From positions 248,001 to 312,000 of the forward strand of contig CANLQL010000001.1 in assembly GCA_947493265.1 (NCBI GenBank): a stretch of DNA of 64,000 nt. Direction: 5' to 3'. Source of the DNA: an uncultured Litoreibacter sp. GTDB taxonomy: Bacteria > Pseudomonadota > Alphaproteobacteria > Rhodobacterales > Rhodobacteraceae. A program made the position numbers and the translations under genes. The notes below the pieces were generated by a model. It had not been told where the DNA came from. It ran no database searches and saw only the letters and a list, made by a program, of their open reading frames with translations. This document shows, in pieces, positions 19,261-27,767 of this stretch (position 1 is the first letter of the stretch; the number at the start of each line of letters is the position of its first letter).

Positions 19261-20484
19261 ATGAACCTGATGGATGGTACTGATCAGAATATATCAATAC
19301 CGTCGGTGCGATCATGTGCCGTCCTGTTGGACCTGACACGTCTGATTTCGCGGGTCGGGCGCGGCCCGGACACAGGAATTGATCGTGTCGAACGCGCCTA
19401 TCTGGATTGGGCGTTAGAAAGCCCGGCACCGTTAAATTGTGTTGTTCGGACGTCTGCAGGAATTTCCATCCTTGATCGGGACGCGACAGAACAGTTGCGT
19501 GCGCGGCTGGACGGTCAAACAGATTGGGGAACGCGCGATGCACGCGCACTGGTCGGCGTTAAAACCCCAAAACCGCGATCACGTGCCGAAAGCGATGTTC
19601 GCCGGCTTTCCAAGTTTATGATCCGGAATGACGATCTGTCTGGGGCGCAACTTCCCGACAACAGCGTCTATTTGAACGTCGGGCATTCAAACCTGCGTTC
19701 CGATTGGCTTGGCAAAGTCAAAGCATCGGGGTTGAAAATAGCCAGCTTCGTTCATGATATTATTCCATTAGAGCATCCTGAGTTTCAGAAGCCCGGCGCT
19801 GCAACGTTGTTTGAGGCGAAGATGAAAGCTGTTCTTGCCAACTCCGATATCGTTATTACAAACTCCGTTGACACCAAAATGCGATTGCCCGCGACTTGCC
19901 CGATGGTTGTGGCCCCCCTCGGGGTCGCGTTGGAAAGTCAGGGTATTGAAGCAAAGCGCCATAGCAGACCCTATTTCGTAGTTCTGGGAACGATTGAGCC
20001 GCGGAAAAACCATGCGCTCCTTCTGGATATCTGGGAACAACACCGCCCCGACGCTGACTTGTACATTGTCGGTCAACGTGGCTGGAACAACGACGATGTA
20101 TTCCGGCGGCTGGATGCTTACAAATCTGGCGGCAGAATTATTGAGATTTCGGATATGTCTGATCCGGACCTTGCTTCACTTTTGAAAGGCGCAAAAGCCC
20201 TCCTGTTTCCAAGCTTTGCGGAAGGTTTCGGGTTGCCTGGTCTTGAAGCGGCCTCTCTGGGTGTGCCGGTTATCTGTGGCGATCTTGCCATCCACCGGGA
20301 GACCTTGGGAAGCTACCCCGTTTACGCAGATATTGCTGATCTGTACGAATGGAAAAACGCGATCGAACAGGCGATTGCCGAGGACAACAAAGGGACTGCG
20401 CGGCCGATGCCAAAAATCCCAACCTGGGCAGATCATTTTGCGATTTTGGACCGTGCGCTAGGTCAATTGGTTGAGCACGCATAA
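19261..20484 (+). CDS. GT4 family (GT-B fold) glycosyltransferase
   Basis: The C-terminal half is a glycosyltransferase group 1 domain. VLGTIEPRKNHALLLDIWEQ binds the nucleotide sugar, and FPSFAEGFGLPGLEAASLGVPVI carries the retaining-GT4 E-x7-E pattern. The N-terminal part (CAVLLDLTRLISRVGRGPDTGIDRVERAYLDW) matches the start of glycosyltransferases common in alphaproteobacterial EPS loci. The start is ambiguous among GTG 19246, ATG 19261 and ATG 19270; a GGAGG lies directly before 19261. It leads a four-gene plus-strand run (to 24586) that appears dedicated to one glycan. Donor and acceptor are unknown. Confidence 0.82.
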   Translation: MNLMDGTDQNISIPSVRSCAVLLDLTRLISRVGRGPDTGIDRVERAYLDWALESPAPLNCVVRTSAGISILDRDATEQLRARLDGQTDWGTRDARALVGVKTPKPRSRAESDVRRLSKFMIRNDDLSGAQLPDNSVYLNVGHSNLRSDWLGKVKASGLKIASFVHDIIPLEHPEFQKPGAATLFEAKMKAVLANSDIVITNSVDTKMRLPATCPMVVAPLGVALESQGIEAKRHSRPYFVVLGTIEPRKNHALLLDIWEQHRPDADLYIVGQRGWNNDDVFRRLDAYKSGGRIIEISDMSDPDLASLLKGAKALLFPSFAEGFGLPGLEAASLGVPVICGDLAIHRETLGSYPVYADIADLYEWKNAIEQAIAEDNKGTARPMPKIPTWADHFAILDRALGQLVEHA

Positions 20485-20504
20485 AAGGCACCCGTCGAAC
20501 CAAG

Positions 20505-21515
20505 ATGAAATATCTCCAATCATATGCGCTGAGATGGCAGAGAAAACGTTGGTTATTTCGGGCGTTCCGGAAGCGGCGAGAATTGCGGATCGCATCGAAC
20601 AAGACGGGGCAAATCTCATCCGGAGACGTGTTGCTGTTTTCAACGATCCGGAACGAGATCGTTCGGCTTCCGTATTTCCTGAAATATTATCGCGACATGG
20701 GTGTCGATCACTTCTTCTTTGTCGATAACGGCTCCAATGATGGATCAGCCGAGTATCTTGCCAAACAAGCGGATGTCACCGTCTTCTACACAGAGCATGG
20801 ATACAAACGTGCCCGGTTCGGTGTGGATTGGCTAAACTGGCTGAAACGAAAATACGCACATGGCCATTGGTGTCTTGTCGTCGATGTTGATGAATTTTTG
20901 GTCTACCCATTCCATGACAGCCGCCCGATCAAGGCGTTAACCGATTGGCTGGATGCGTCATCGATCCGTTCCTTCGGTACGATGATCCTGGATATGTACC
21001 CGGAAGGGGCCGTCAACACAGCGACCTATGAGGCGGGCGAAGACCCGTTCGAAATCTCGCCGTGGTTTGACTCAGGGAATTATACGATCAAGCAGAACCC
21101 TGTTTTTGGGAATCTGTGGATACAAGGCGGTCCCAGGGCCCGGACATTTTTCCAAAGCAGCCCTGAACGTGCGCCTGCGCTGAACAAGATCCCGTTGGTG
21201 AAATGGCATAGGTCTTATGCTTACGTCAGCTCCACGCATATGCTTTTGCCGCGCGGGCTCAACCTGGTCTACGACCAATGGGGTGGAGAAAAGGCGTCTG
21301 GCCTTCTGCTTCATGCCAAGTTTCTGGATATTTTTGTCGAAAAATCCGTGGAAGAGCTGAAGCGGAACCAGCATTTTGCGAACAGCCATGAGTACAAGAC
21401 CTACCTTACCGGGATGGAGGACAGTCCCGATATTTGGTGTGAGGCGTCCGAGAAGTTGGTGAATTGGCGGCAGTTGGAAATTTTGGGTCTGATGTCGAAA
21501 GGCAATTGGGCGTGA
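20505..21515 (+). CDS. glycosyltransferase family 2-like protein (Glyco_tranf_2_4 type)
   Basis: The protein resembles the GT2-related group with the entry motif FSTIRNEIVRLPYFLKYYR followed by FFFVDNGSNDGSAEYL and an acidic metal site in LVVDVDEFLVYPF. The first 30 residues are basic and variable. The C-terminal part includes NKIPLVKWHRSYAYVSSTHM, typical of this group in Rhodobacteraceae. It begins 20 bases after the GT4 gene, and its TGA overlaps the GTG of the next gene by four bases, so it is probably co-translated with the GT14-like gene. The substrate is unknown. Confidence 0.78.
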   Translation: MKYLQSYALRWQRKRWLFRAFRKRRELRIASNKTGQISSGDVLLFSTIRNEIVRLPYFLKYYRDMGVDHFFFVDNGSNDGSAEYLAKQADVTVFYTEHGYKRARFGVDWLNWLKRKYAHGHWCLVVDVDEFLVYPFHDSRPIKALTDWLDASSIRSFGTMILDMYPEGAVNTATYEAGEDPFEISPWFDSGNYTIKQNPVFGNLWIQGGPRARTFFQSSPERAPALNKIPLVKWHRSYAYVSSTHMLLPRGLNLVYDQWGGEKASGLLLHAKFLDIFVEKSVEELKRNQHFANSHEYKTYLTGMEDSPDIWCEASEKLVNWRQLEILGLMSKGNWA

Positions 21516-23206
21516 AGGTCGGTATCATCATGTTGGCGCACACGGCGTTAGGCCGCGCTGCGCAGGTTGCCCAATACTGGGCGCAATCAGGCTGTCCGAT
21601 GGTGATCCATGTCGACAGCCGGACAGATCATGACGACTTCGTTTGGCTGAAAAACAAGCTGCGTGAATTTCCAGATGTCAGTTTTCTCAAGCGCGAAAAG
21701 TGTGAATGGGGCGGATGGTCCATTGTATCGGTGACGCAAGACGCGGCCACAAGGTTGCTGGAACAGGACGCTGATATCACGCATGTGTTCTTGGCCAGCG
21801 GTGCTTGTCTGCCGCTTCGGCCGGTGTCTGAACTCAAGAGCTTCCTTGCCGAGCATCCGAAAACCGACTTCATCGAATCCGTGACCACAGATGATGTGGA
21901 TTGGACGGTCGGTGGCCTGGATCAGGAACGTTTCACCTTAAGGTTTCCTTTGTCTTGGAAGCGCCATCGTAGGCTTTTTGACGGCTATGTCAGGCTGCAA
22001 CGACGGGTGAAATTTCAACGTACGATCCCTGAGGACATTGTCCCGCATATGGGGTCGCAATGGTGGTGCCTGACCCGTCAAACGATAAGCGCGATTTTGC
22101 AGTCAGACCGCCGTCCGGTTCATGACACGTATTTTCGCCGCGTCTGGATTCCGGATGAAAGCTATTTTCAAACGCTTGCGCGGCTCTATTCGCTGAAGAT
22201 CGAAAGCCGTTCTCTGACGCTGTTCAAGTTTGATTTTCAGGGAAAGCCACATGTCTTCTACGACGACCATCTGCCGCTTTTGAAACGGTCAGACTGCTTT
22301 GTCGCGCGAAAGATCTGGCCGAACGCGGAAAAGCTGTATCGTGAATTTCTGCAGCACGGGGACAAGCCGGTAAAAATGGCAGAGCCCAATCCGCTAAGGA
22401 TTGACCGGCTGTTCAGCAGATCAACGGAGCGCCGGACGCGCGGCCGACCCGGACTGTACATGCAAAGCAGGTATCCGGTTGATGGCTGGGAAAATGGGAA
22501 AAGCGCCGGAGCTTACTCTGTTTTCATCGGCCTTGATGATGTTGTGGAGAAGTTTGAAACTTGGTTGGAATCGCGCACTGGCAATCCCACACATGGAAGG
22601 TTGTTTGACCCGGAAAAAGTGAAGTTCCAAAACGCGGAGCCGTTTTTCCGTGGATGCATTTCAGACAGCGCGGAGCTGCGAAATTACGATCCGAGCAGCT
22701 TTCTTAGAAACCTTCTTTGGAATGGACGCGGTGACCATATCGCCTTTCAATTCAGCGCTGCCGACGAACAGGAAATCGTGCCGTTCCTTGCCTCTGACAG
22801 CAATGCAAATATTTCCATCGTGACTGGCGCGTGGATGATCCCGCTGTTCCATTCAAACTTGGATTTTTCCGAAATCCGGCAACGCGCAGCGCTCTTGCAA
22901 CGTGCGGAGGCTAAGTTTCTTGAAACCTTCCGCGCTGGGCGTGCCAAAGCTCGTGTTAAGGTTTGGAACCTGGCGGAGTTTGTCGAAGAACCGATGCAGA
23001 ACCTTCAGTTTATTCTCGACCGGCTGAACAGTGCAGGTGGCCATCGAATTAAGGAGGTTCCGCAGCTTGCAGATCTCAGCAATTTTGGAAAGTTCCTGCA
23101 GAACCTGAAAAATCAGGGGATGAGCCCGGCTAACATGGGCGATTTTTCGGTCGGCGAAGCAGAACCCCGTCCGTCGGTTCCGCAGCGCCCTTACGTGGTG
23201 AAGTAG
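21512..23206 (+). CDS. Core-2/I-branching (GT14-like) glycosyltransferase
   Basis: The N-terminal half resembles the Core-2/I-branching beta-1,6-N-acetylglucosaminyltransferase family. Visible signs are IIMLAHTALGRAAQVAQYW, VIHVDSRTDHDDFVWL, VFLASGACLPLRPVSEL and MGSQWWCLTRQTI, then DESYFQTL for the catalytic acid region. The C-terminal half, after residue about 300, is a conserved companion region of Rhodobacteraceae homologues with no known function. The start is GTG 21512, overlapping the previous stop in a GTGA arrangement; the upstream extension in this frame lies inside the previous gene. The product has 564 residues. The next gene follows with no gap. Confidence 0.8.
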   Translation: MKVGIIMLAHTALGRAAQVAQYWAQSGCPMVIHVDSRTDHDDFVWLKNKLREFPDVSFLKREKCEWGGWSIVSVTQDAATRLLEQDADITHVFLASGACLPLRPVSELKSFLAEHPKTDFIESVTTDDVDWTVGGLDQERFTLRFPLSWKRHRRLFDGYVRLQRRVKFQRTIPEDIVPHMGSQWWCLTRQTISAILQSDRRPVHDTYFRRVWIPDESYFQTLARLYSLKIESRSLTLFKFDFQGKPHVFYDDHLPLLKRSDCFVARKIWPNAEKLYREFLQHGDKPVKMAEPNPLRIDRLFSRSTERRTRGRPGLYMQSRYPVDGWENGKSAGAYSVFIGLDDVVEKFETWLESRTGNPTHGRLFDPEKVKFQNAEPFFRGCISDSAELRNYDPSSFLRNLLWNGRGDHIAFQFSAADEQEIVPFLASDSNANISIVTGAWMIPLFHSNLDFSEIRQRAALLQRAEAKFLETFRAGRAKARVKVWNLAEFVEEPMQNLQFILDRLNSAGGHRIKEVPQLADLSNFGKFLQNLKNQGMSPANMGDFSVGEAEPRPSVPQRPYVVK

Positions 23207-24586
23207 ATGCGCAGAGCCTTTGACTACTTTATCATCTTGGCCGGGATGCGCACAGGATCGAATTTTCTTGAAACAAGTCTTAACCAGCTTGGCGATGTTG
23301 AGGTTCTTGGCGAAGCTTTCAACCCGGTTTTCGTAGGTCATCAAAAGCAGCAAGAACTTCTTGGGTTTGATTTGAAAACCAGAGAGCGCGCGCCACTAGA
23401 TCTGATTGAGAAGCTGTCCCGAATGGATGGCAAGATCGCGGGGTTTCGATTTTTTCACGACCACGATCCCCGCGTTTTGAAACATTGTCTGGCCGACAAG
23501 CGCTGTGCCAAAATTGTCCTGAACCGTGATCCTTTGGACAGTTTCGTTTCACTGCAGATTGCGCGGACAACGGGGCAATGGAAGCTGACCGATGGCAAGG
23601 GGCGAAAGTCTGCAAGGATACATTTCGACCCAAAGCCGTATGCAGAATTCTGTGCCTCGCGTGATGCGTTTCAACAATTGATACGCACGAAATTGCAAAA
23701 ATCGGGACAGGCCGGATTTGATATTTCTTACCCAGAGCTGGCCGACGTGGATGTTCTGAACGGGCTTGCGGCCTATCTGGGATCGGATGAAACGATGAAG
23801 GCCCCATCCCGTACACTCAAGCAACAAAATCCGGGGGATATGCGTGAGAAAGTTGTCAATTTTGACGAGATGACCGCGCTTCTGAAACAGCCAGCCGGAC
23901 TTGGGGTTGGGCAGATTGATCCGGAACCATCGCGCGGGCCGTCTGTGCCGGCTTTTGTTGTCAGTGATCCGCTCAAGCTGATATTTGCACCGCTGCGATC
24001 TGGTCCAACTGCCGAGGTTGCTGCCAGTTTGACCGCTGTCGGAGAGACGCGAACCGGTTTGACCCAAACGGACCTGCGAGCGTGGAAGCGAGACACTGAA
24101 GGCCATCGAAGCTTTACGGTGCTCCGTCATCCGTTGCCGCGCGCCTTCGCGGTATATCAAGAGTATTTCGTCACGGATCATCCAGACTACCGGGACCTCA
24201 AAGTCAGACTGTCCAACCACCAGAAGGTTACGGTCCCTTCTGATGGGGATCAAAGCACAGAGGCCCTTCGTGATGGGTTTGAAAGCTTCCTGCGGTTTCT
24301 AAAAGCGAACCTGTCAGGCGATACCAGTATTCCGATTGACCCGATTTGGGCAAGCCAAACGGTACTTCTTGATGGAATTGCCAATGTTTTGCATCCGGAT
24401 TTCGTTTTGCGGGAAGACCAACTTGCGGATGGTTTGCGGAACCTTGGGGTGAAAGAACTGGTACAATCAAAGACGGACACCAATTTTGCGGCTCTGGGCG
24501 ATATCTATTCCGAACGGGTGGAAAAGCTTTGTCGGTCCGCCTACCGCAAAGACTACATCAATTTCGGGTTTTCTAGCTGGACTTAA
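23207..24586 (+). CDS. sulfotransferase-like protein with two sulfotransferase halves
   Basis: Residues 1-230 look like one sulfotransferase: the 5'-phosphosulfate loop is in AGMRTGSNFLETSL (12-25) and the 3'-phosphate-binding segment is IVLNRDPLDSFVSL (103-116). A second set appears near residues 258-320, with IFAPLRSGPT and FTVLRHPLPRAFAVYQEY, resembling the Sulfotransfer_2 type. The protein may therefore be a fusion of two sulfotransferase-like domains, one possibly non-catalytic. The start ATG directly follows the stop of the GT14-like gene, so the pair is co-expressed. I infer that it sulfates the glycan built by the preceding three genes. The end overlaps convergent ptsN by four bases. 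Confidence 0.75.
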   Translation: MRRAFDYFIILAGMRTGSNFLETSLNQLGDVEVLGEAFNPVFVGHQKQQELLGFDLKTRERAPLDLIEKLSRMDGKIAGFRFFHDHDPRVLKHCLADKRCAKIVLNRDPLDSFVSLQIARTTGQWKLTDGKGRKSARIHFDPKPYAEFCASRDAFQQLIRTKLQKSGQAGFDISYPELADVDVLNGLAAYLGSDETMKAPSRTLKQQNPGDMREKVVNFDEMTALLKQPAGLGVGQIDPEPSRGPSVPAFVVSDPLKLIFAPLRSGPTAEVAASLTAVGETRTGLTQTDLRAWKRDTEGHRSFTVLRHPLPRAFAVYQEYFVTDHPDYRDLKVRLSNHQKVTVPSDGDQSTEALRDGFESFLRFLKANLSGDTSIPIDPIWASQTVLLDGIANVLHPDFVLREDQLADGLRNLGVKELVQSKTDTNFAALGDIYSERVEKLCRSAYRKDYINFGFSSWT

Positions 24587-25047
24587 GCCGCCTTGGAGGC
24601 TGGGCCTTCTGTCAGGATCGCAAACAGCACGGCTGGGTCGTCATTTGCGCGAAGTTTGGCACAGATGTTTTCTTCCCGCATCGTACGCGACACCAGCGCC
24701 AGCGCCTTTAGATGCTCGACCCCGGCGGATTGCGGTGCGAACAATGCAAAAAACAAGTCAACCGGCTGTCGGTCCGCTGAATCGAAATCAACGGGTTTTT
24801 CGACGCGCAGGAAGACCGACTTTACATCTGTCAGATCAGCCAGTCTTGCATGGGGCAATGCCACGCCCTTGCCGACGCCTGTCGGACCTAGGCTTTCACG
24901 TTCCTGAAGGGCGTTGAACGTATCTGCGGCGGTCATGCCATAGGCGGATTCTGCAAGATCGCCGATCTCCTGAAAGAGCCGCTTCTTGCTGGAAATACTG
25001 GAGACGTTCCGAACAGCGTTCGGTTTCAGAATTCCGTTGATGTGCAT
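24583..25047 (-). CDS. ptsN: nitrogen-regulatory PTS IIA protein PtsN
   Basis: PtsN (EIIA-Ntr) is the terminal phosphoacceptor of the nitrogen PTS and regulates potassium, carbon and surface functions by protein contacts. The phosphorylated histidine is H66 in GVGKGVALPHARL. The preceding TADTFNALQERESLGPT and the following VFLRVEKPVDFDSADRQPVDLFFAL are family blocks. Length is 154 residues. It follows hpf by 30 bases and ends the lpt-hpf-ptsN series. Confidence 0.93.
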   Translation of the reverse strand: MHINGILKPNAVRNVSSISSKKRLFQEIGDLAESAYGMTAADTFNALQERESLGPTGVGKGVALPHARLADLTDVKSVFLRVEKPVDFDSADRQPVDLFFALFAPQSAGVEHLKALALVSRTMREENICAKLRANDDPAVLFAILTEGPASKAA

Positions 25048-25077
25048 TGCGTTCCTTACCCTTGCCCGAAGGCAAAT

Positions 25078-25653
25078 TTAGCTTTGACCTGAAGGATCGA
25101 TCCAACCGATATTGCCGTCGTCGCGCTTATATACCACGTTCAGACCCTGACTTCCTTCGTTTCGGAACACCAAAACAGGTGAACCTGCGATTTCCATCTG
25201 CATAACCGCCTCACCTACAGACAGGGAGGGGATCTTGGTTTCCATTTCTGCAACGATGATTGGTTGCAGGCTCTCAGGCTCAGTCTCTCCCGACTCGTCA
25301 CCTCCCGCGAGGATATAAGAGGAAGCCGCCATAAGTTCAACTGGTTGTGAACGTACTTGGTGGTGGTCCTTCAAACGGCGTTTATAGCGCCGCAATTGCT
25401 TCTCCATTTTCTCAGCACATTGATCAAATGCAGCGTAAATTTCAGTGGCAGCGGCCTTTGCTTGCGTCGTTAGGCCGGTGGAAAGGTGAACGGTCGATTC
25501 GCAAACGAACTGGTGGGCATCCTTGGAAAACACCACTGTCGCGTCGGTCGGGCGTTCCGCATATTTGCCCACAATCTCATTGAGGTCGTTTTTGACATGG
25601 GTTTGGAGGGCTTCCCCGATATCGATTTGTTTGCCACTGATTTGATAGCGCAT
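25078..25653 (-). CDS. hpf: long-form ribosome hibernation promoting factor HPF
   Basis: Long-form HPF dimerises 70S ribosomes into inactive 100S particles under stress. The N-terminal domain (MRYQISGKQIDIGEALQTHV to about residue 105, with EKQLRRYKRRLKDHH) binds the decoding site. The C-terminal domain (residues about 135-191, with MQMEIAGSPVLVFRNEGSQGLNVVYKRDDGNIGWIDP) is the dimerisation part present only in long forms. The start at the ATG ending at 25653 has a strong GAGGTGCT site; the ten codons before it are not conserved. rpoN, often located between lptB and hpf, is absent. Confidence 0.93.
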   Translation of the reverse strand: MRYQISGKQIDIGEALQTHVKNDLNEIVGKYAERPTDATVVFSKDAHQFVCESTVHLSTGLTTQAKAAATEIYAAFDQCAEKMEKQLRRYKRRLKDHHQVRSQPVELMAASSYILAGGDESGETEPESLQPIIVAEMETKIPSLSVGEAVMQMEIAGSPVLVFRNEGSQGLNVVYKRDDGNIGWIDPSGQS

Positions 25654-25753
25654 AGCACCTCCATGAAAATTTTCGAGACCCAACTTGCGCCAGGTGACTC
25701 AGGGATATTTTGGTTGAGGATGAGTTCCCGGTTTCTGCACCGGTGATGTTTGC

Positions 25754-25777
25754 GGCATTTGCCAAACGGCATTTGCC
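25754..25777. repeat. direct repeat upstream of hpf
   Basis: GGCATTTGCC occurs at 25754-25763 and again at 25768-25777, a 14-base period, about 100 bases upstream of the hpf start in the 238-base gap between lptB and hpf. Each copy is also partly palindromic (GGCA/TGCC). It may be a regulator-binding tandem site. Otherwise the gap shows no gene. Confidence 0.4.
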
Positions 25778-25891
25778 CAATCCATGAAATTTTCAAACTC
25801 ATCGCTGTTATTTGGCGACGGAACAGGGCCACCTGTCAACTGAGTCTTTCCTGACTCGACCTAAAAACACCGTCGATCCCGGGGGATTGGC

Positions 25892-26650
25892 TCAGGTGAC
25901 TTTGAAGTTCTGGCCAAGGTAGACACGGCGCACATTTTCATCATTGACGACTTCGTCTGTGGTGCCGCTCATCAAAACGTGTCCATCGTGAAGAATGTAA
26001 GCACGATCAACAATTTCCAATGTTTCCCGTACGTTATGATCGGTGATCAGCACACCGATATTACGCTTCTTCAAATCGGCGACAAGGCCGCGAATCTCCC
26101 CAACAGCGATCGGATCGACCCCGGCAAACGGTTCATCAAGCAGTAAATATTTCGGATCTGCAGCCAAGCAGCGGGCAATTTCAGCGCGTCTACGCTCACC
26201 ACCGGAAAGTGCCAACGCAGGTGTGCGGCGTAGGTGGCTGATCGAAAATTCGTTCAGCAATTCTTCTAGCCGTTCCCGTCGTTTCGTACGGTCGCGAGTC
26301 GAAATTTCCAAAACCGCGAGGATATTGTCCTCAACACTAAGGCCCCGGAAAATCGACATCTCCTGTGGCAGATATCCGATCCCAAGTTTTGCGCGTCGAT
26401 ACATCGGCAAGAGGGTCGCGTCGCGGCCATCGATGCTGACGGTTCCTGCTTCCGGCGTCACAAGACCAGCAATTGAATAAAAGCAGGTGGTTTTGCCAGA
26501 GCCGTTTGGGCCCAACAGCGCGACAACTTCGCCTCGTGCCAACTCAAGGCTTACATCGCGGATAACGGGACGTCTGCGATAGCTTTTGCGCAGTCCCAGG
26601 ACTTTAAGCCCGGATGACCCTTCGGTGACATGTAGTTCAGGTGAACTCAT
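25892..26650 (-). CDS. lptB: LPS export ABC transporter ATP-binding protein LptB
   Basis: LptB powers extraction of lipopolysaccharide from the inner membrane by LptFG. Motifs: Walker A LLGPNGSGKTTCFYSI, Q-loop GYLPQEMSIFRGLSVEDNILAVLE, signature ALSGGERRRAEIARCL, and Walker B YLLLDEPFAGVDPIAV with the LptB-typical VLITDHNVRETL. Length is 252 residues. It overlaps lptA by four bases, so the two are translationally coupled. Confidence 0.95.
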   Translation of the reverse strand: MSSPELHVTEGSSGLKVLGLRKSYRRRPVIRDVSLELARGEVVALLGPNGSGKTTCFYSIAGLVTPEAGTVSIDGRDATLLPMYRRAKLGIGYLPQEMSIFRGLSVEDNILAVLEISTRDRTKRRERLEELLNEFSISHLRRTPALALSGGERRRAEIARCLAADPKYLLLDEPFAGVDPIAVGEIRGLVADLKKRNIGVLITDHNVRETLEIVDRAYILHDGHVLMSGTTDEVVNDENVRRVYLGQNFKVT

Positions 26651-27150
26651 TGGTCAGCGCCTGTTTGAAAGACAGTTCTGACCCGCCCGACGATCCGCCC
26701 TTTTCCGGTGTTGAGATCGACGATCAACTTTTCCCCTGACAGGGCGTTGTTGCCCTGGGTCAGCAAAACGTTGCCCGTCATCACCACCTCGCCAGACCCG
26801 ATCACGTAAATCGCTTCCTGCGCCTCAGCAGCTTCTGCACCATTGACCAATGTCACATCGCCTGTTGCCAAAAGTCGGTCAATCTGGCCGGTCGCCGCGC
26901 CGTTTTCAACGAGATATTCAACTCTGATCTGATTAGCACTCAGGCGAAGATCACCTTGTCCAGCGACCACGTTGCCCGCAAAAATTGCCGATCCGTTGGT
27001 CTGGTCGACACTTAACTCATCCGCGGTAACCTCAACAGGTGATGAAGCGTCAACAGGCGCTGCGCCAAAACTGACCGTGCCGCTTTGCGCGAACACAGAG
27101 GTCGAAATGGCAAAAATTGCCGACGTTGCAATGAAGAAAATTCTGATCAA
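26647..27150 (-). CDS. lptA: lipopolysaccharide transport periplasmic protein LptA
   Basis: LptA forms the periplasmic bridge that carries LPS from LptC to LptD. A signal peptide is clear (MIRIFFIATSAIFAISTSVFA, cleavage near residue 21). It is followed by an OstA-type beta-jellyroll with VEVTADELSVDQTNGSAIFAGNVVAGQGDLRLSA, then repeated short strands ending in INSEKL-like ALSGEKLIVDLNTGKGRIVG. It lies between lptC (15-base gap) and lptB (four-base overlap). Confidence 0.93.
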   Translation of the reverse strand: MIRIFFIATSAIFAISTSVFAQSGTVSFGAAPVDASSPVEVTADELSVDQTNGSAIFAGNVVAGQGDLRLSANQIRVEYLVENGAATGQIDRLLATGDVTLVNGAEAAEAQEAIYVIGSGEVVMTGNVLLTQGNNALSGEKLIVDLNTGKGRIVGRVRTVFQTGADQ

Positions 27151-27165
27151 CGGAGTACCATTCTT

Positions 27166-27765
27166 CTAATTTTGACCCTCATATACCAGCTTGACGCCTT
27201 TTTTGAAAACAAGAACCTGAGCACCGTCAACGATGCTCAGCAGCATAGAGCCGGCGGTCAGGTTTGCACCGGGGAATTTGGCAGCGATTGGACCCGGCGC
27301 TTCAAGCCGCATCTCTGAAGCGCTGGTGATCAGCATCTCTGTTTGCAGTGTAAAGCCGCTGTTGGTTTTGATCTGCACTTGTCCGCTTAAATCCAGTTGC
27401 TCTTCAACGCCGGCATAGCGGGCGCTTTGCGACGAAATCTCGTAGGTCGTTCCGTCAGGGGCCGCGAGGGTCGCCATCACCTGATCAGCAGACAGGTTGC
27501 GCGGGTTTTCAGGATCCGGCTTGGCTGACTTTGCATTCAGGGAAACGGCTGTTCCATCTGTAGTCACACCAGAGAACTTGGGATTGGCCAAGCGCTGTTC
27601 ACTGGCGATTTTCTTGACGTCAATTTCGGCAAATGGAATCGCGTCATCTGGGTTGTAACTTCTTGAAAATAAAAAGAGAGTCGACAAAAACCCAAGTGCG
27701 AGAAGTGGGAAAACAACCTTCGCAAACTGAACAAACCTGGAATACCTGTTGTCCGCGATGGCCAT
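27166..27765 (-). CDS. lptC: LPS export system protein LptC
   Basis: LptC is an inner-membrane bitopic protein that receives LPS from LptB2FG and hands it to LptA. One transmembrane helix is at residues about 15-32 (VVFPLLALGFLSTLFLF), followed by a periplasmic LptA-like beta domain (YEISSQSARYAGVEEQLDLSGQVQIKTNSGFTLQTEML). Identification leans on both the domain and the conserved kdsD-lptC-lptA-lptB order. It starts 2 bases after kdsD ends. Confidence 0.9.
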   Translation of the reverse strand: MAIADNRYSRFVQFAKVVFPLLALGFLSTLFLFSRSYNPDDAIPFAEIDVKKIASEQRLANPKFSGVTTDGTAVSLNAKSAKPDPENPRNLSADQVMATLAAPDGTTYEISSQSARYAGVEEQLDLSGQVQIKTNSGFTLQTEMLITSASEMRLEAPGPIAAKFPGANLTAGSMLLSIVDGAQVLVFKKGVKLVYEGQN

Positions 27766-27767
27766 CT

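Noticed and set aside
25741-25780. Sigma-54 promoter upstream of hpf (TTGGCA...TTTGCC)
   Set aside because: TGGCA and TTGC words occur because of the tandem repeat, but the GG/GC spacing of ten bases needed for a -24/-12 promoter is not met cleanly.
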